A stretch of 64,000 bases of DNA from contig NZ_QUBQ01000001.1 in NCBI RefSeq assembly GCF_003388735.1, forward strand, positions 434,001 to 498,000, read 5' to 3'. The DNA comes from Paenibacillus paeoniae. GTDB lineage: Bacteria; Bacillota; Bacilli; Paenibacillales; Paenibacillaceae. Shown piece after piece: positions 54,120 to 64,000 of the stretch. The translations under genes and the position numbers were made by a program. The notes beneath the pieces were generated by a model that did not search any database, was not told the DNA's origin, and was given only the letters and a program-made list of their open reading frames with translations. The number at the start of each line of letters is the position of its first letter. Within the stretch, counting starts at the first letter, position 1.

Positions 54120-55111
54120 GTTTCCCTATCGTAAGACATCGCAGACTGCGCAGAACGGGCGGGCTTCGCAGTATGGTGCGTGAAACTGTGCTTAGCGCAG
54201 ATGATTTTATATATCCGTTGTTCGTCACCCATGGCAAGGAGGTTAAAGAAGAAATTCCATCCATGCCAGGCGTGTACCATCTGTCTATGGATTTGTTGGA
54301 GGCAGAGATTCGCGAGATTGCGGCTTTGGGCATCAAGTCCGTGCTATTGTTCGGTGTGCCGGATTACAAGGATGCGCACGGGTCTTCGGCCTATGATCCC
54401 AATGGCATCGTGCAAGAAGCGATCCGCGCGGTGAAGGGCTGGGCGCCTGAGCTTGTAGTTGTAGCCGATACTTGCCTGTGCCAATTTACAGATCATGGAC
54501 ATTGCGGGATCGTTCATCAGGATAAAGCTACCGGAGTGGCCGTTGTCGATAATGACCAATCGTTGGAGCTCCTTGTCCGTACAGCGGTCTCGCAAGCGGA
54601 GGCTGGTGCAGACGTCATCGCGCCATCGAATATGATGGACGGCTTTGTGCATGCCATTCGCGCAGGTCTGGATGAAGCGGGCTACAGCGATATCGCCATC
54701 CTGTCCTATTCGGTCAAATATGCGTCCGCCTTCTATGGTCCATTCCGAGATGCAGCGCATTCGGCTCCGCAATTCGGAGACCGCAAGACGTATCAGATGG
54801 ACCCGGCTAATTCGCGTGAAGCGCTGCGTGAAGCGGAATCCGATGTAGCAGAAGGCGCAGATATGCTGATGGTCAAGCCTGCGCTGTCCTATCTGGATAT
54901 TGTGAAGACGCTCAAAGAGCAATTCGATCTTCCAGTCGTCGCTTATAACGTTAGCGCCGAATATTCGATGGTAAAGGCTGCGGCTGCAAACGGATGGGTC
55001 GATGAACGGTCTATCGTGCTGGAGAAGCTGATCAGCATGAAGAGAGCGGGAGCCGATATGATTATTACGTATCATGCTAAAGATGCTGTACGCTGGCTGA
55101 AGGGGGAATAA
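54116..55111 (+). CDS. hemB: Delta-aminolevulinic acid dehydratase (porphobilinogen synthase)
   Basis: A 331-residue TIM-barrel enzyme. Zinc-ligand cysteines lie in [16 protein letters not shown], and the Schiff-base lysines in [15 protein letters not shown] and [10 protein letters not shown]. The [22 protein letters not shown]-terminal block is conserved. It precedes hemL by 5 nt. The Cys-rich site marks it as a zinc-dependent, not magnesium-dependent, type. Confidence 0.97.
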   Translation: MSFPIVRHRRLRRTGGLRSMVRETVLSADDFIYPLFVTHGKEVKEEIPSMPGVYHLSMDLLEAEIREIAALGIKSVLLFGVPDYKDAHGSSAYDPNGIVQEAIRAVKGWAPELVVVADTCLCQFTDHGHCGIVHQDKATGVAVVDNDQSLELLVRTAVSQAEAGADVIAPSNMMDGFVHAIRAGLDEAGYSDIAILSYSVKYASAFYGPFRDAAHSAPQFGDRKTYQMDPANSREALREAESDVAEGADMLMVKPALSYLDIVKTLKEQFDLPVVAYNVSAEYSMVKAAAANGWVDERSIVLEKLISMKRAGADMIITYHAKDAVRWLKGE

Positions 55112-55116
55112 GAGCG

Positions 55117-56418
55117 ATGACTGAGAGCAACAGAAGACGCAATGATGCGCGTTCCGCCGAGGCGTTCGCCAGAGCGAAGAAAGTAATTCCAGGAGGCGTC
55201 AACTCCCCTGTTCGCGCGTTTAAGTCGGTAGGGCTTACGCCTGTCTACATGGAGCGGGGCCAAGGCAGCCGCGTCTATGACATCGACGGCAATATGTATA
55301 TTGATTATGTAGCGTCATGGGGACCGCTTATTATGGGGCATGCCCATCCTGAGGTTGTCGAAGCGCTGCGCAAGACGGCAGAGCGCGGAACAAGCTTTGG
55401 AGCGCCTACCGAGTTGGAGACGCTTATGGCGGAGCTGGTATGCGAGCGCGTGCCGTCCGTAGATGTTGTACGGATGGTGAACTCCGGTACGGAGGCGACG
55501 ATGAGCGCCCTTCGGCTTGCTCGCGGCTATACCAAACGAAGCAAAATTATGAAATTCGAAGGCTCTTATCATGGTCATGCGGACAGCTTGCTGATCAAAG
55601 CGGGCTCGGGCGTGGCGACGCTGGGCTTGCCTGACAGCCCCGGTGTGCCGGAGCATGTGGCTGCTCACACCATTACCGTGCCTTACAACGATATAGAGTC
55701 GGTTAAGCTTGCCTTCGAGAAATTCGGCGAAGAAATCGCCTGTATCATCGTAGAGCCGGTAGCCGGCAATATGGGCGTTGTGCCGCCGCTTCCGGGCTTC
55801 CTGGAAGGGCTGCGCGATGTGACAACGCAATACGGAAGCTTGCTGATCTTCGACGAAGTAATGACCGGATTCCGCGTAGGCTACCAATGCGCGCAAGGTT
55901 TGTTCGACATCAAGCCGGACTTGACATGCTTTGGCAAGGTTATCGGCGGCGGACTTCCTGTCGGCGCATATGGCGGCAAACGGGAAATAATGGAGATGAT
56001 CGCGCCTAGCGGACCGATCTATCAAGCCGGCACTTTGTCTGGCAATCCACTGGCTATGGCAGCCGGTTATACGACGCTGAAGCTGCTGACGCCTGAGACG
56101 TATGAGCTGCTGGAGAGACAGGCAGTCCGTCTGCAGCTTGGTTTCGAGGCGAATGCGAGCAAGCATGGCATTGCGTCGACGATTAATCGCGTAGGCTCTA
56201 TGGTCTGCCCGTTCTTCACGGAGAAGACGGTTATTAACTATGAGACAGCGAAGACTGCTGATATGGAACAGTTCAAGACTTATTTTGCGGCTATGCTTGA
56301 TTTGGGTGTCAGCATTGCACCTTCCCAATTTGAAGGCATGTTCGTCTCTGCCGTTCATAGCGATGCGGATATCGACGAGACGATCGCCCTTCAAGAACAA
56401 GCGCTGAGCCGCCTGTAA
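55117..56418 (+). CDS. hemL: Glutamate-1-semialdehyde 2,1-aminomutase
   Basis: A 433-residue PLP enzyme that makes 5-aminolevulinate. It shows [12 protein letters not shown] at the N-terminus, [40 protein letters not shown], the PLP lysine in [18 protein letters not shown], and [14 protein letters not shown]. It is the last member of the hem operon proper; an RluA-type gene 23 nt downstream may be cotranscribed. Confidence 0.97.
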   Translation: MTESNRRRNDARSAEAFARAKKVIPGGVNSPVRAFKSVGLTPVYMERGQGSRVYDIDGNMYIDYVASWGPLIMGHAHPEVVEALRKTAERGTSFGAPTELETLMAELVCERVPSVDVVRMVNSGTEATMSALRLARGYTKRSKIMKFEGSYHGHADSLLIKAGSGVATLGLPDSPGVPEHVAAHTITVPYNDIESVKLAFEKFGEEIACIIVEPVAGNMGVVPPLPGFLEGLRDVTTQYGSLLIFDEVMTGFRVGYQCAQGLFDIKPDLTCFGKVIGGGLPVGAYGGKREIMEMIAPSGPIYQAGTLSGNPLAMAAGYTTLKLLTPETYELLERQAVRLQLGFEANASKHGIASTINRVGSMVCPFFTEKTVINYETAKTADMEQFKTYFAAMLDLGVSIAPSQFEGMFVSAVHSDADIDETIALQEQALSRL

Positions 56419-56441
56419 GAACAATAGAGGAGGCTCGCGGC

Positions 56442-57425
56442 ATGCTGGAGCTTGATCACTATACGCGCAGAAGCGGGGAGTGGCTGTTGCTGGATGCGGC
56501 AGCGCTGCAGGACGCATCACATCTATTCCCCGACAAATCCGGGATGCCAGGGCTACAGGCCGGCAGTCATCCGCATCACGTGCGGCAATGGCTGCTGGCC
56601 TCTTCCTTATTCCCGGCCAAATGGATTAATCGGTTATTTTCCGTTGGGGGCATTAAGTGGGAGGGCAATGATATTGGATTGCTCGCCTTTCCGGCATCGG
56701 ATACAACCAAGGACAAGCTATACCGTAATCTGGCAAGCCGTCCGCAATCACAATCCATAGAAGTTCCTGAAGTGCTGTACGAGGACGATTATTGTCTTGT
56801 GCTGAATAAGCCGGCGGGGATGCCGGTCCATGCCGCTTATGAAGGTCATGCCGGCACGCTGGACGAAGCTGCATGTCGGCTGATGCTTGCCAAAAACGAT
56901 CCTCTCCCGGTCAGGCATATTCATCGTCTGGATGATGAAACTTCCGGCCCTGTTCTTTTCGCCAAAAATGACCTTGCGCAATGGAAGCTCGATGAAGCCA
57001 TGCGGGAGAAGGAGATTGATCGTATATATGTTGCCGTTGTTCAGGGAGTGATGAGGCGCGACAAAGGGGTGGTAGATGGGCCGATAGGGAAGGACCGTCA
57101 TCACGCCGCCCGTCGGCGCGTTACGCCGTCTGGCGATGCGGCTTTGACAACATATGAGACAATCCGGAAATGGGATGGCATGACGATTGTCCGTCTTCGG
57201 CTGGAGACGGGAAGGACACATCAGATTCGTGTGCATATGAGCCACATTGGTCATCCGCTTGCGGGTGATACGTTATACGGCGGATCTAGCAGATTGCTCG
57301 GTCATCAAGCTTTGCATGGAGAGAGGCTGGTGTTCCCTCATCCTTTGACGAGTAAGCTGCTGGCGGTGGAGTCGCCTTGGCCTGACTGGCTTAAGCGCTT
57401 GTCTGGAGAATCTCGTCCCCGTTAA
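56442..57425 (+). CDS. RluA family pseudouridine synthase
   Basis: A 327-residue RNA-modifying enzyme. The catalytic aspartate lies in HRLDDETSGPVLFAKN, with the family segments LVLNKPAGMPVH, GRTHQIRVHMSHIGHPLAGDTLYGG and LHGERLVFPHP. The N-terminal ~95 residues do not resemble the S4 domain. The target (23S rRNA, tRNA or other) cannot be assigned. It begins 23 nt after hemL, an insertion relative to the B. subtilis hemL-spoVID order. Confidence 0.93.
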   Translation: MLELDHYTRRSGEWLLLDAAALQDASHLFPDKSGMPGLQAGSHPHHVRQWLLASSLFPAKWINRLFSVGGIKWEGNDIGLLAFPASDTTKDKLYRNLASRPQSQSIEVPEVLYEDDYCLVLNKPAGMPVHAAYEGHAGTLDEAACRLMLAKNDPLPVRHIHRLDDETSGPVLFAKNDLAQWKLDEAMREKEIDRIYVAVVQGVMRRDKGVVDGPIGKDRHHAARRRVTPSGDAALTTYETIRKWDGMTIVRLRLETGRTHQIRVHMSHIGHPLAGDTLYGGSSRLLGHQALHGERLVFPHPLTSKLLAVESPWPDWLKRLSGESRPR

Positions 57426-57432
57426 AAAGACA

Positions 57433-57463
57433 GTCATGCTCCCGCCCCTTCTACCATATAGAT
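57433..57463 (+). promoter_or_regulatory. Candidate SigE promoter of spoVID
   Basis: GTCATGCT (57433-57440), a 14-nt spacer and CATATAGA (57455-57462) fit the SigE pattern (KMATATT-N14-CATA...T), and spoVID is SigE-controlled in B. subtilis. It lies 55 bp before the ATG. Confidence 0.5.
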
Positions 57464-57517
57464 AAGTAGTGAATGTATAGCTAGCCCAAGCATTCAGTAC
57501 GAAGGGAGGAAGATGTC

Positions 57518-58894
57518 ATGTCAACAGGGTCGAACGGATTAAGATTTGACGTATATGAGCGGGTTCATCTGCCCGATGACGTTACGGGAATTGACGAGTT
57601 GGAGGAGATTGAGCTTGTCCCCCGTATTCAAGTTATTGATCAGGGGGATCAGGCTGTGTTGAAAGGCCAGCTACTTCTTAGCGGTGTCTATCGAGGACAG
57701 GATAGTACGGTGGGTCCGCTTGCGCTGGAACATTGGATTCCAGTGGAAATTTCTTTGCCGATGAACCGGGTTTCCAGACTGGATGACATTTCCATCGAAA
57801 TTGATAATTTTGATGTGGACCTGCTGTCTGCTCGCACGTTGAACATTACTGGCGTTCTTTCATTACGCGGCATATCCGTGGAACCGGTAGAGGAGCAGGG
57901 ATTGCAGTGGGAGGACGAACCTTTTACGGCGGTACATCAGAGAGCGCAGCAAGAGCCGAATGAGTTCGAGACGGAAGACGAATCTGAGTCAAATGCATAC
58001 CATGAGTTGGTGTCCAATGAGTCGGAATCGGGGTTTCAAACAAGGGACGAGGAAGAACAGAGTGTGGACGAGGGCTACATAACGGAGGAAAGCGCTCAAG
58101 AAGTTGAATGGCAGGGAGCTGCAGAAGAACAGGAAGTTACGCTTGCATCAAGAGAAGAGGCTGTCGAGGGAAGTTGGCTACAGTGGAATGCGGAGCAGCA
58201 GCAGATTCAGCAGAACCAGCCTTACCAGCAGGCTGCGCCGCAGCAACCCTACCATCAGCAGGGTGTTTCTCAGCTGGCGTCACTCTACCAACAATTCCAA
58301 CAGCCGACTTATCCGACGCAGCCCGCACAATCTGCGCCGGAGAATAGCAGGGAGGAAGCGGAATGGAGCGCCTCTCAGACCTATCGTCCTGAAGCAGAGG
58401 AAGAAGCTGTGGAGGAGCCTGTATTCGCACATCATGAGGAAGAGGCAGCCATTCAGTCGGAGGAAGAGACACCGGTATTCCAAGAGCTTGAAGCAGAAGC
58501 GGAGCCGCGCAAGCCTCAAGAAGTACAAATTGCATTTACAGGCAAATCCTCAACCGGGGCTAGTGAAGGGCAATCCGATCTTGGCTTCCGTACATTGCTT
58601 CAGTCCAGTAAGCGTGAGCAAGCTGCACGCGAAGCCGCCGAGCAGACGTTAACCGAGCAAGAGGAAGCGGCGCGTGTTCTGGCAACTGAGGAAGAGATTG
58701 AGTGGAAGAAGCTGTTCCTTAGCAAACAAGCGGAGGAGAATGAATTCCGCAAAATCCGGGTATGCATCGTGCAGCGCGAAGAGACGCTGGAGCAGATAGC
58801 GCTCAGGTACAGCCTGAATCCGCGTGAGCTGCTTGTTCATAATGGCTTGCATGAATCCTCCGTTGCAGAGGGACAGTTGCTGTATATTCCTTAA
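57518..58894 (+). CDS. spoVID: SpoVID-like spore coat/encasement protein with LysM
   Basis: A 458-residue protein. The N-terminal ~130 residues match the SpoVID domain (GLRFDVYERVHLPDD and repeats of LxGxLxLxGVYRG type). A long acidic, glutamine-rich linker (~135-380, with QQQIQQNQPYQQ) follows, and the C-terminus is a LysM domain (~410-458, VQREETLEQIALRYSLNPRELLVHNGL). In B. subtilis SpoVID drives coat spreading around the forespore and binds SafA. GGGAGG precedes the ATG. The length is shorter than the B. subtilis protein because the linker differs. Confidence 0.93.
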   Translation: MSTGSNGLRFDVYERVHLPDDVTGIDELEEIELVPRIQVIDQGDQAVLKGQLLLSGVYRGQDSTVGPLALEHWIPVEISLPMNRVSRLDDISIEIDNFDVDLLSARTLNITGVLSLRGISVEPVEEQGLQWEDEPFTAVHQRAQQEPNEFETEDESESNAYHELVSNESESGFQTRDEEEQSVDEGYITEESAQEVEWQGAAEEQEVTLASREEAVEGSWLQWNAEQQQIQQNQPYQQAAPQQPYHQQGVSQLASLYQQFQQPTYPTQPAQSAPENSREEAEWSASQTYRPEAEEEAVEEPVFAHHEEEAAIQSEEETPVFQELEAEAEPRKPQEVQIAFTGKSSTGASEGQSDLGFRTLLQSSKREQAAREAAEQTLTEQEEAARVLATEEEIEWKKLFLSKQAEENEFRKIRVCIVQREETLEQIALRYSLNPRELLVHNGLHESSVAEGQLLYIP

Positions 58895-58970
58895 AGTCTC
58901 GGAAAAGGCTACCCAAAAGTAAAATCGTTCACTTGAGTGATGGTTCTTCCAATTGTTCATAAAAGAGCGG

Positions 58971-59006
58971 ATGGCGGTGCTTAGGATACATTCCTGGCAT
59001 CGCCAT
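58971..59006 (+). terminator. Terminator-like hairpin after spoVID
   Basis: ATGGCGGTGC (58971-58980) pairs with GCATCGCCAT (58997-59006), followed by a weak TTCTATAT tail. It is nearly the same sequence as the rdgB/asnB terminator at 32237-32276. Confidence 0.6.
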
Positions 59007-59082
59007 TCTATATGTCCGGCTCATTGCTGCTTTCTCCAGCAGATGGGCTCCTTTCATAGCCGAAACGGAGAATCGATGCGCG

Positions 59083-59182
59083 GTGCGACACACCACTAAT
59101 TCGCTCTTATCGTCGAATCAGCCTGATTAGTAGTGTCACACACCGCTAATTAGCTCCAATCGGCGATCCAGCCCGATTAGTT
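59083..59182. repeat. Two 50-bp tandem repeats with internal inverted repeats
   Basis: Units 59083-59132 and 59133-59182 match at 39 of 50 positions and a third copy begins at 59183. Each unit carries ACCACTAATT or ACCGCTAATT near its start and GATTAGT near its end, so each can fold back. Function unknown. Confidence 0.8.
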
Positions 59183-59246
59183 GTGCCAGGAATGAGAGTA
59201 AGGGGCGATCCTTTATAGATAATGCCTATATCGTGATAGGATCTGG

Positions 59247-59275
59247 TTGACTCTGAACCTTAACAAAGGTATGAT
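59247..59275 (+). promoter_or_regulatory. SigA promoter of valS
   Basis: TTGACT (59247-59252), a 17-nt spacer and TATGAT (59270-59275); the start falls near 59282, at the head of the T-box leader. Confidence 0.75.
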
Positions 59276-59283
59276 TAGACATA

Positions 59284-59552
59284 TATGTGTGACAACAACG
59301 TTGAAGGGGATTAGTACGCAGCGTGCCTTCAGAGAGCGGAACCGTTACGCTGAGAGGTTCTGCAGGATGTGACTGCATACGGGTCGCCCCGGAGTTGCCT
59401 ATACGAACCGCGAGATGATCTTGCGCTAATGTGGGCCGGCAACAGCCGTTATCTGTTCGAGTGCCGTGAGAATGTATTTCTCAGCGGAACAAAGGTGGTA
59501 CCACGGAAGCATGACCTTTCGTCCTTTATCGATAGGACGAGAGGTCTTTTTT
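59284..59552 (+). promoter_or_regulatory. Valine T-box leader controlling valS-folC
   Basis: The stem I marks are present: AGTA (~59313-59316) opposite the specifier side, AGAGAGCGGAACC pairing with GGTTCTGC, and a candidate GTC valine specifier at 59383-59385. The T-box proper, GTGGTACCACGG (59495-59506), would pair with the uncharged tRNA-Val end in the antiterminator. The terminator hairpin is 59513-59546 with a T run. Uncharged tRNA-Val permits read-through into valS. Confidence 0.93.
59513..59552 (+). terminator. Conditional terminator of the valS T-box
   Basis: GACCTTTCGTCCT (59513-59525) pairs with AGGACGAGAGGTC (59534-59546), 8-nt loop, followed by six T residues. Confidence 0.9.
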
Positions 59553-59586
59553 GCGTGTGTAGAAGAATTTGTGGAGGATGAAATCA

Positions 59587-62229
59587 ATGTCAGATGACCA
59601 ATTCAAACCGGCAATGCCAACAACTTACGATCCCAAAGCGGCAGAACAGAAATGGTATGAATACTGGGTAAAAGGCAATTATTTCGAAGCGGGCAAGCGT
59701 CCCGATGCGGAACCGTACACCATCGTTATTCCGCCTCCGAACGTTACGGGAATGCTTCATATCGGGCATGCGCTCGATTTCACGCTGCAGGATATATTGA
59801 TTCGCACCAAGCGGATGCAAGGCTATGACGCGCTGTGGCTCCCGGGAACGGATCACGCCGGCATCGCAACTCAGACAAAGGTAGAGCAGAAGCTCCGCGA
59901 GCAAGGCACTTCCCGCCACGACCTGGGTCGCGAGGCATTCCTGGAGAAGGTATGGGAATGGAAGGATCAATACGCGAATACGATCCACGAACAATGGGCG
60001 AAGATGGGCTTGTCTCTGGACTATTCCAGAGAGAGATTCACCCTGGATGAAGGTTTGTCCAAAGGGGTGCGCGAAGTATTTGTTCGTTTATATGAGAAGG
60101 GCCTGATCTACAGAGGCAAAAAAATTATTAACTGGGATCCGACGGCTCGTACCGCTTTGTCGGATATCGAAGTCGATTACAAAGAACTGAACGGTCACTT
60201 GTATCATCTTCAATATCCGCTAAAAGACGGATCTGGCCATATTACGGTAGCTACGACTCGTCCGGAGACGATGCTGGGTGATACGGCGGTTGCTGTTCAT
60301 CCGGAGGATGAGCGCTACAAGCATTTGATCGGCTCCATAATCGTGTTGCCGGTAGTGGGCAGAGAAATTCCGATCATCGCTGACGAATACGTCGAGAAGG
60401 ATTTCGGCTCCGGCGCAGTTAAGATTACACCGGCGCATGACCCGAACGACTTCGAAGTAGGCGAGCGTCATAGCTTGCCGCAAATTATCGTCATGGACGA
60501 GACAGGTACGATGAACGTTGAAGCAGGCCCTTATCAGGGCATGGACCGTTTCGAATGCCGCAAGCAACTGGTGAAGGACCTGCAGGATCAGGGCGTCTGC
60601 GTGCGCATTGAGGACCATGTGCATCAGGTTGGCCATAGCGAGCGCAGCGGCGCGGTTGTCGAGCCATATTTGTCCACGCAATGGTTCGTTGCGATGAAGC
60701 CGCTGGCGGAAGCTGCTATTGCAGCTCAGAAGTCAGGCAAAGGCGTACAATTCGTCCCTGAGAGATTTGAGAAGATCTATCTGAACTGGATCGAAAACGT
60801 TCGCGACTGGTGTATCTCCAGACAGCTGTGGTGGGGTCACCGGATACCGGCATGGTATGACGATGCCACAGGCGAGACGCATGTATCCCGCGAGGATATG
60901 AAAGGCGAGCATCTTCGCCAGGACAACGACGTGCTGGACACTTGGTTCAGCTCCGCGTTGTGGCCGTTCTCTACTTTGGGCTGGCCGAATCAAACCGAGG
61001 ACTTAAAACGGTACTACCCGACGAATGTTCTAGTTACCGGCTATGACATTATTTATTTCTGGGTATCCCGCATGATTTTCACTGCCCTCGAATTTACGGA
61101 CGAGATGCCGTTCAAGGATGTGCTGATGCACGGTCTTGTACGCGACAAAGACGGACAGAAGATGTCCAAGTCGCTTGGTAACGGTGTAGATCCGCTTGAT
61201 GTGATCGAGCAATACGGCGCCGACGCTATGCGCTTTATGATTTCTACGGGCAGCACGCCAGGTCAAGATTTGCGCTTCCGCTATGAGAAGGTCGAGCAGG
61301 CGCGCAACTTCGCTAATAAGATATGGAATGCATCTCGCTTTGCGCTTATGAATTTGGAAGGCTTCAGCGCAAGCGATATCGATATCAATGTCAAGCTGGG
61401 TACGGCGGATCGCTGGATTCTCCATCGCTTGAACGAAACCGTACGAGACGTAACCAGATTGATCGACAGCTATGAGTTTGGCGAAACTGGCCGAGTGCTG
61501 TACAACTTTATTTGGGACGATCTGTGCGACTGGTATATTGAATTCTCGAAGCTTAGCTTGAATGGCGGAGATGAAACGGCGAAGCGTGCGACGCAATCCG
61601 TACTGGCTTATGTGCTCGATCGGACGCAGCGCCTGATTCATCCGTTTATGCCATTCATCAGTGAAGAGATCTGGCAACATTTGCCGCATGAGGGTGAGAC
61701 GATTACGCTGGCAGCTTGGCCGACATACGAGACGGCGTTGGAAGCGCCTGACGCGGTGAAAGAGATGGAGCTGCTCATGGAGATGATCCGTGCAGTTCGC
61801 AATATCCGCGCTGAAGTGAACGTGCCGATGAGCAAGAAGATCGAGCTGCTGATCAAACCAACTGGAGAGTACGAAGCAGCCATTCTGTCCCGCAACGAAG
61901 AGTTCATCAAGCGCTTCTGCGGCACATCTCTGCTGGAGAGCGGCATATCCATTGCTGCGCCGGATAAGGCGATGACGGCCATTATTACGGGCGCAGAGCT
62001 TTACTTGCCGTTAGCAGGCTTAATCGATATTTCGCAAGAGATTGCTCGTCTGGAGAAAGAGGTTAAGACGCTAATCTCCGAGGTGGAACGGGTTGAGAAG
62101 AAGCTCGGCAATGAGGGCTTCGTAGCGAAGGCGCCTGCCAAAGTTATTGAGGAAGAACGCGCCAAGATGGCTGATTACGCTGAGAAGAGAGACAAAGTGC
62201 TGGCTCGCATCACAGAATTGCGCGGCTAG
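59587..62229 (+). CDS. valS: Valyl-tRNA synthetase
   Basis: An 880-residue class I synthetase. HIGH motif is [14 protein letters not shown] is QKMSKSLGN; the editing domain lies between, the anticodon-binding domain follows, and the C-terminal ~65 residues form the valine-type coiled-coil arm ([22 protein letters not shown]). GGAGG at 59573-59577 is 9 nt before the ATG at 59587; a nearer ATG and GTG are rejected for spacing. It is under T-box control, followed by folC after 25 nt, as in B. subtilis. Confidence 0.97.
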   Translation: MSDDQFKPAMPTTYDPKAAEQKWYEYWVKGNYFEAGKRPDAEPYTIVIPPPNVTGMLHIGHALDFTLQDILIRTKRMQGYDALWLPGTDHAGIATQTKVEQKLREQGTSRHDLGREAFLEKVWEWKDQYANTIHEQWAKMGLSLDYSRERFTLDEGLSKGVREVFVRLYEKGLIYRGKKIINWDPTARTALSDIEVDYKELNGHLYHLQYPLKDGSGHITVATTRPETMLGDTAVAVHPEDERYKHLIGSIIVLPVVGREIPIIADEYVEKDFGSGAVKITPAHDPNDFEVGERHSLPQIIVMDETGTMNVEAGPYQGMDRFECRKQLVKDLQDQGVCVRIEDHVHQVGHSERSGAVVEPYLSTQWFVAMKPLAEAAIAAQKSGKGVQFVPERFEKIYLNWIENVRDWCISRQLWWGHRIPAWYDDATGETHVSREDMKGEHLRQDNDVLDTWFSSALWPFSTLGWPNQTEDLKRYYPTNVLVTGYDIIYFWVSRMIFTALEFTDEMPFKDVLMHGLVRDKDGQKMSKSLGNGVDPLDVIEQYGADAMRFMISTGSTPGQDLRFRYEKVEQARNFANKIWNASRFALMNLEGFSASDIDINVKLGTADRWILHRLNETVRDVTRLIDSYEFGETGRVLYNFIWDDLCDWYIEFSKLSLNGGDETAKRATQSVLAYVLDRTQRLIHPFMPFISEEIWQHLPHEGETITLAAWPTYETALEAPDAVKEMELLMEMIRAVRNIRAEVNVPMSKKIELLIKPTGEYEAAILSRNEEFIKRFCGTSLLESGISIAAPDKAMTAIITGAELYLPLAGLIDISQEIARLEKEVKTLISEVERVEKKLGNEGFVAKAPAKVIEEERAKMADYAEKRDKVLARITELRG

Positions 62230-62254
62230 TCCTAGAGCGGAAGAAGGGATAGAC

Positions 62255-63643
62255 ATGACAGATACAACGATGCAGCAGCATAGGGAGAGCGACGCTCTCC
62301 CTACCTACCAGGCAGCGACGGATTGGATCACAGGACTCCTGCCATTCGGCATTCGACCAGGTCTTGACCGGATTGAGGCGCTTATGGAGCGTCTCGGCAA
62401 TCCGCATCGCAGACTGAAATTCATACATGTCGCAGGCACGAATGGCAAGGGATCGGTATGCGCGTATTTGACCAGCGTGTTGTTCCAAAGCGGATACGAT
62501 GTCGGTACATTCACATCGCCTTATATCACGAAATTCACCAACAGATTTCAATATAACGGCAAAGACATACAAGAAGAGCAATTGCTGGCGCTTGCCAATG
62601 AGCTGAAGCCTCATGTCGAAGCAATCGGGGAGACAGAGCTAGGGTCACCGACGATGTTCGAAGTATCAACGGCGCTCGCCATTCTTTACTTCGCCAAGGT
62701 AACATACCCTGATTACGTCGTATGGGAGACCGGTCTTGGCGGTCGAATGGATGTGACCAATATCGTCTATCCGGTCATATCTGTCATTACCAATGTCGGT
62801 CACGATCATATGGACCGTCTTGGCGACACGCTGGCGCAAGTAGCGGAGGAGAAGGCTGGCATTATCAAGCCGGGCGTTCCAGTTGTCAGCGCGGTGACGC
62901 AGCCGGAAGTGGTGGATGTCATTCGGCGGGTTGCCGGGGAGAAGAGCAGCACGTTGTACATGCTCGGCGAGCAATTCAGCGAATCGGCGCTTGAAGTGCG
63001 GCAGGATGAACAGCAGTTCCGCTTCCAGGGCATGTTCCGAACCATTGAACCGCTTGGCATCTCGCTAAATGGGGCGCATCAGCGGACGAATGCAGCTGTT
63101 GCTGTCATGACGGTAGAGGTGCTGCGGCAATATCAGGCGCTAGTTGTCGAGGACGACGCCCTGCAAGAAGGTTTGCTCAAGGCAGAATGGCCGGGCAGGC
63201 TGGAGATGGTGAAGCGCGAGCCTCGCATTTTGCTTGATGGCGCGCATAATCCGGAAGGTGCGGAGATGCTGGCGAAGGCTTTGAAGGACACCTATAAGTA
63301 CGATCGTCTCCATGTTGTGATGGGGATGCTGGAGAATAAGAATCATCGGGAGACATTTAAGCATATACTACCAATAGTGGATACGCTTATCTTAACCGAG
63401 CCCGATTATCGGATGAAGATGGAAGCGCAGGATTTGGCCGCTATCGTACAGGAGCTGCGCCAGAACCTGCAAGGCGGGAAGCCGTTCGAGCTTGTCATCG
63501 AGAAGGATTGGAAGCAGGCATTGCAAACATTACAACAGGTTACCGGGTCTTCGGATCTTGGGGTCGTGACAGGGACGCTTTATTTGATAGCGGACGTTCG
63601 CGCCCGCTTGCTGTACAACTCGGATTCTGAAAAAGGTTGGTGA
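62255..63643 (+). CDS. folC: Folylpolyglutamate synthase / dihydrofolate synthase
   Basis: A 462-residue Mur-ligase-fold enzyme that adds glutamates to folates. The P-loop is [11 protein letters not shown], then [40 protein letters not shown] and the late [22 protein letters not shown] precedes the ATG at 62255; a longer in-frame start overlaps valS and lacks a ribosome site. It is 25 nt after valS and ends just before a Mur ligase gene. Confidence 0.96.
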   Translation: MTDTTMQQHRESDALPTYQAATDWITGLLPFGIRPGLDRIEALMERLGNPHRRLKFIHVAGTNGKGSVCAYLTSVLFQSGYDVGTFTSPYITKFTNRFQYNGKDIQEEQLLALANELKPHVEAIGETELGSPTMFEVSTALAILYFAKVTYPDYVVWETGLGGRMDVTNIVYPVISVITNVGHDHMDRLGDTLAQVAEEKAGIIKPGVPVVSAVTQPEVVDVIRRVAGEKSSTLYMLGEQFSESALEVRQDEQQFRFQGMFRTIEPLGISLNGAHQRTNAAVAVMTVEVLRQYQALVVEDDALQEGLLKAEWPGRLEMVKREPRILLDGAHNPEGAEMLAKALKDTYKYDRLHVVMGMLENKNHRETFKHILPIVDTLILTEPDYRMKMEAQDLAAIVQELRQNLQGGKPFELVIEKDWKQALQTLQQVTGSSDLGVVTGTLYLIADVRARLLYNSDSEKGW

Positions 63644-63650
63644 ACCGTCT

Positions 63651-64000
63651 TTGAATACGGCAGAACATGTTCATTTCATCGGGATCGGCGGTTACGGCAT
63701 GAGCGCGATTGCGCGCGTCATGCTAGAGATGGGCTATAAGGTAACCGGTTCCGATGTCGCGAGGCAGGAGCTTACGGAGAAGCTTGCTGCAAAAGGAGCC
63801 GATATCTACATCGGCCATCAGCCGGAGCATGTGCGAGGCGCCGATCTGGTTGTGTACTCGACAGCTCTGACGAGCGACAATGTGGAGCGCAAGGCGGCGG
63901 AGGAGCTTAATATTCCGGTGCTGCACCGCGCACAAATGCTGGCAAGGCTGATGAATGCGGGGAAAGGCGTTGCTGTAGCGGGTGCGCACGGCAAGACGAC
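63651..64000 (+). CDS. murC: UDP-N-acetylmuramate-L-alanine ligase, N-terminal part
   Basis: A Mur ligase that runs off the right edge after ~116 residues. The N-terminal [20 protein letters not shown] is the MurC UDP-binding loop, followed by GSDV, YSTAL, LARLM and, at the edge, the ATP-loop GAHGKTT. The start is a TTG at 63651 preceded by GGTTGGTGA with 7-nt spacing; the only upstream GTG is out of frame. It lies 7 nt after folC, so murC is probably the third gene of the valS operon. Confidence 0.93.
   Translation, partial: MNTAEHVHFIGIGGYGMSAIARVMLEMGYKVTGSDVARQELTEKLAAKGADIYIGHQPEHVRGADLVVYSTALTSDNVERKAAEELNIPVLHRAQMLARLMNAGKGVAVAGAHGKT

Larger units (their letters stand above)
58895..59246. 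other. Gene-free stretch between spoVID and the valS promoter
   Basis: No convincing coding region lies here. It holds a terminator-like hairpin at 58971-59006 and a tandem repeat at 59083-59182. B. subtilis has ysxE in this position; no trace of such a gene is visible. Confidence 0.7.

Noticed and set aside
55315..56520. 401-codon open frame on the minus strand
   Set aside because: Antisense to hemL, with no recognisable fold and a composition rich in Arg, His and Gln.
1..64000. CRISPR array, prophage, insertion sequence or rRNA operon
   Set aside because: No regularly spaced repeats, integrase, transposase or rRNA sequence was seen in the window; the only tandem repeat is the two-unit element at 59083-59182.

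Overview
The window is a chromosomal segment of a spore-forming, low-to-mid-GC Firmicute, most likely Paenibacillus or a close relative. The evidence is the GerA/GerB/GerC germination operon, GerM, SpoVID and LonB, a valS T-box, strong AGGAGG ribosome sites with frequent TTG/GTG starts, YesM/YesN two-component genes, and a gene order from gerM to folC that follows the Bacillus subtilis order gerM-rph-rdgB-(TPR)-tig-clpX-lonB-lon-ysxC-hemA-hemX-hemC-hemD-hemB-hemL-spoVID-valS-folC.

The left part (1-28.8 kb) is accessory and catabolic. It holds a LacI regulator with a divergently evolved ADP-ribosylglycohydrolase-like enzyme (both promoters carry the same operator core at the same offset); an NmrA-like reductase with a DrrAB-type exporter whose ATPase gene has an in-frame stop; a BmrA-like exporter with an OmpR/HK two-component system; a small membrane protein; a KDG-type sugar kinase with a DeoR regulator, convergent with nagB-nagA; a type II IPP isomerase; a gerA-gerB-gerC germination operon on the minus strand; a methyltransferase/metallo-beta-lactamase pair; and a carbohydrate ABC importer (two permeases, YesN, YesM, lipoprotein) with a cre-like site before the binding protein.

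The right part (28.9-64 kb) is conserved housekeeping: yutG, gerM, rph, rdgB, asnB, two small unknown/ATPase genes, tRNA-Arg(TCT), a TPR-position protein, tig, clpP, clpX, ispG, a small acidic protein, lonB, lon, ysxC, an unknown gene, speD, the heme/siroheme operon hemA-hemX-precorrin-2 dehydrogenase-hemC-cobA/hemD-hemB-hemL, an RluA synthase, spoVID, a T-box-controlled valS, folC, and the start of murC running off the window.

Most operons end in recognisable hairpin terminators. Two pairs of these terminators are near-copies of one another, suggesting dispersed palindromic repeats. Other unexplained signals are a 50-bp tandem repeat before the valS T-box, structured leaders before speD and ispG, and a likely AUU start codon upstream of tig. 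I saw no insertion sequence, phage gene, CRISPR array or rRNA.
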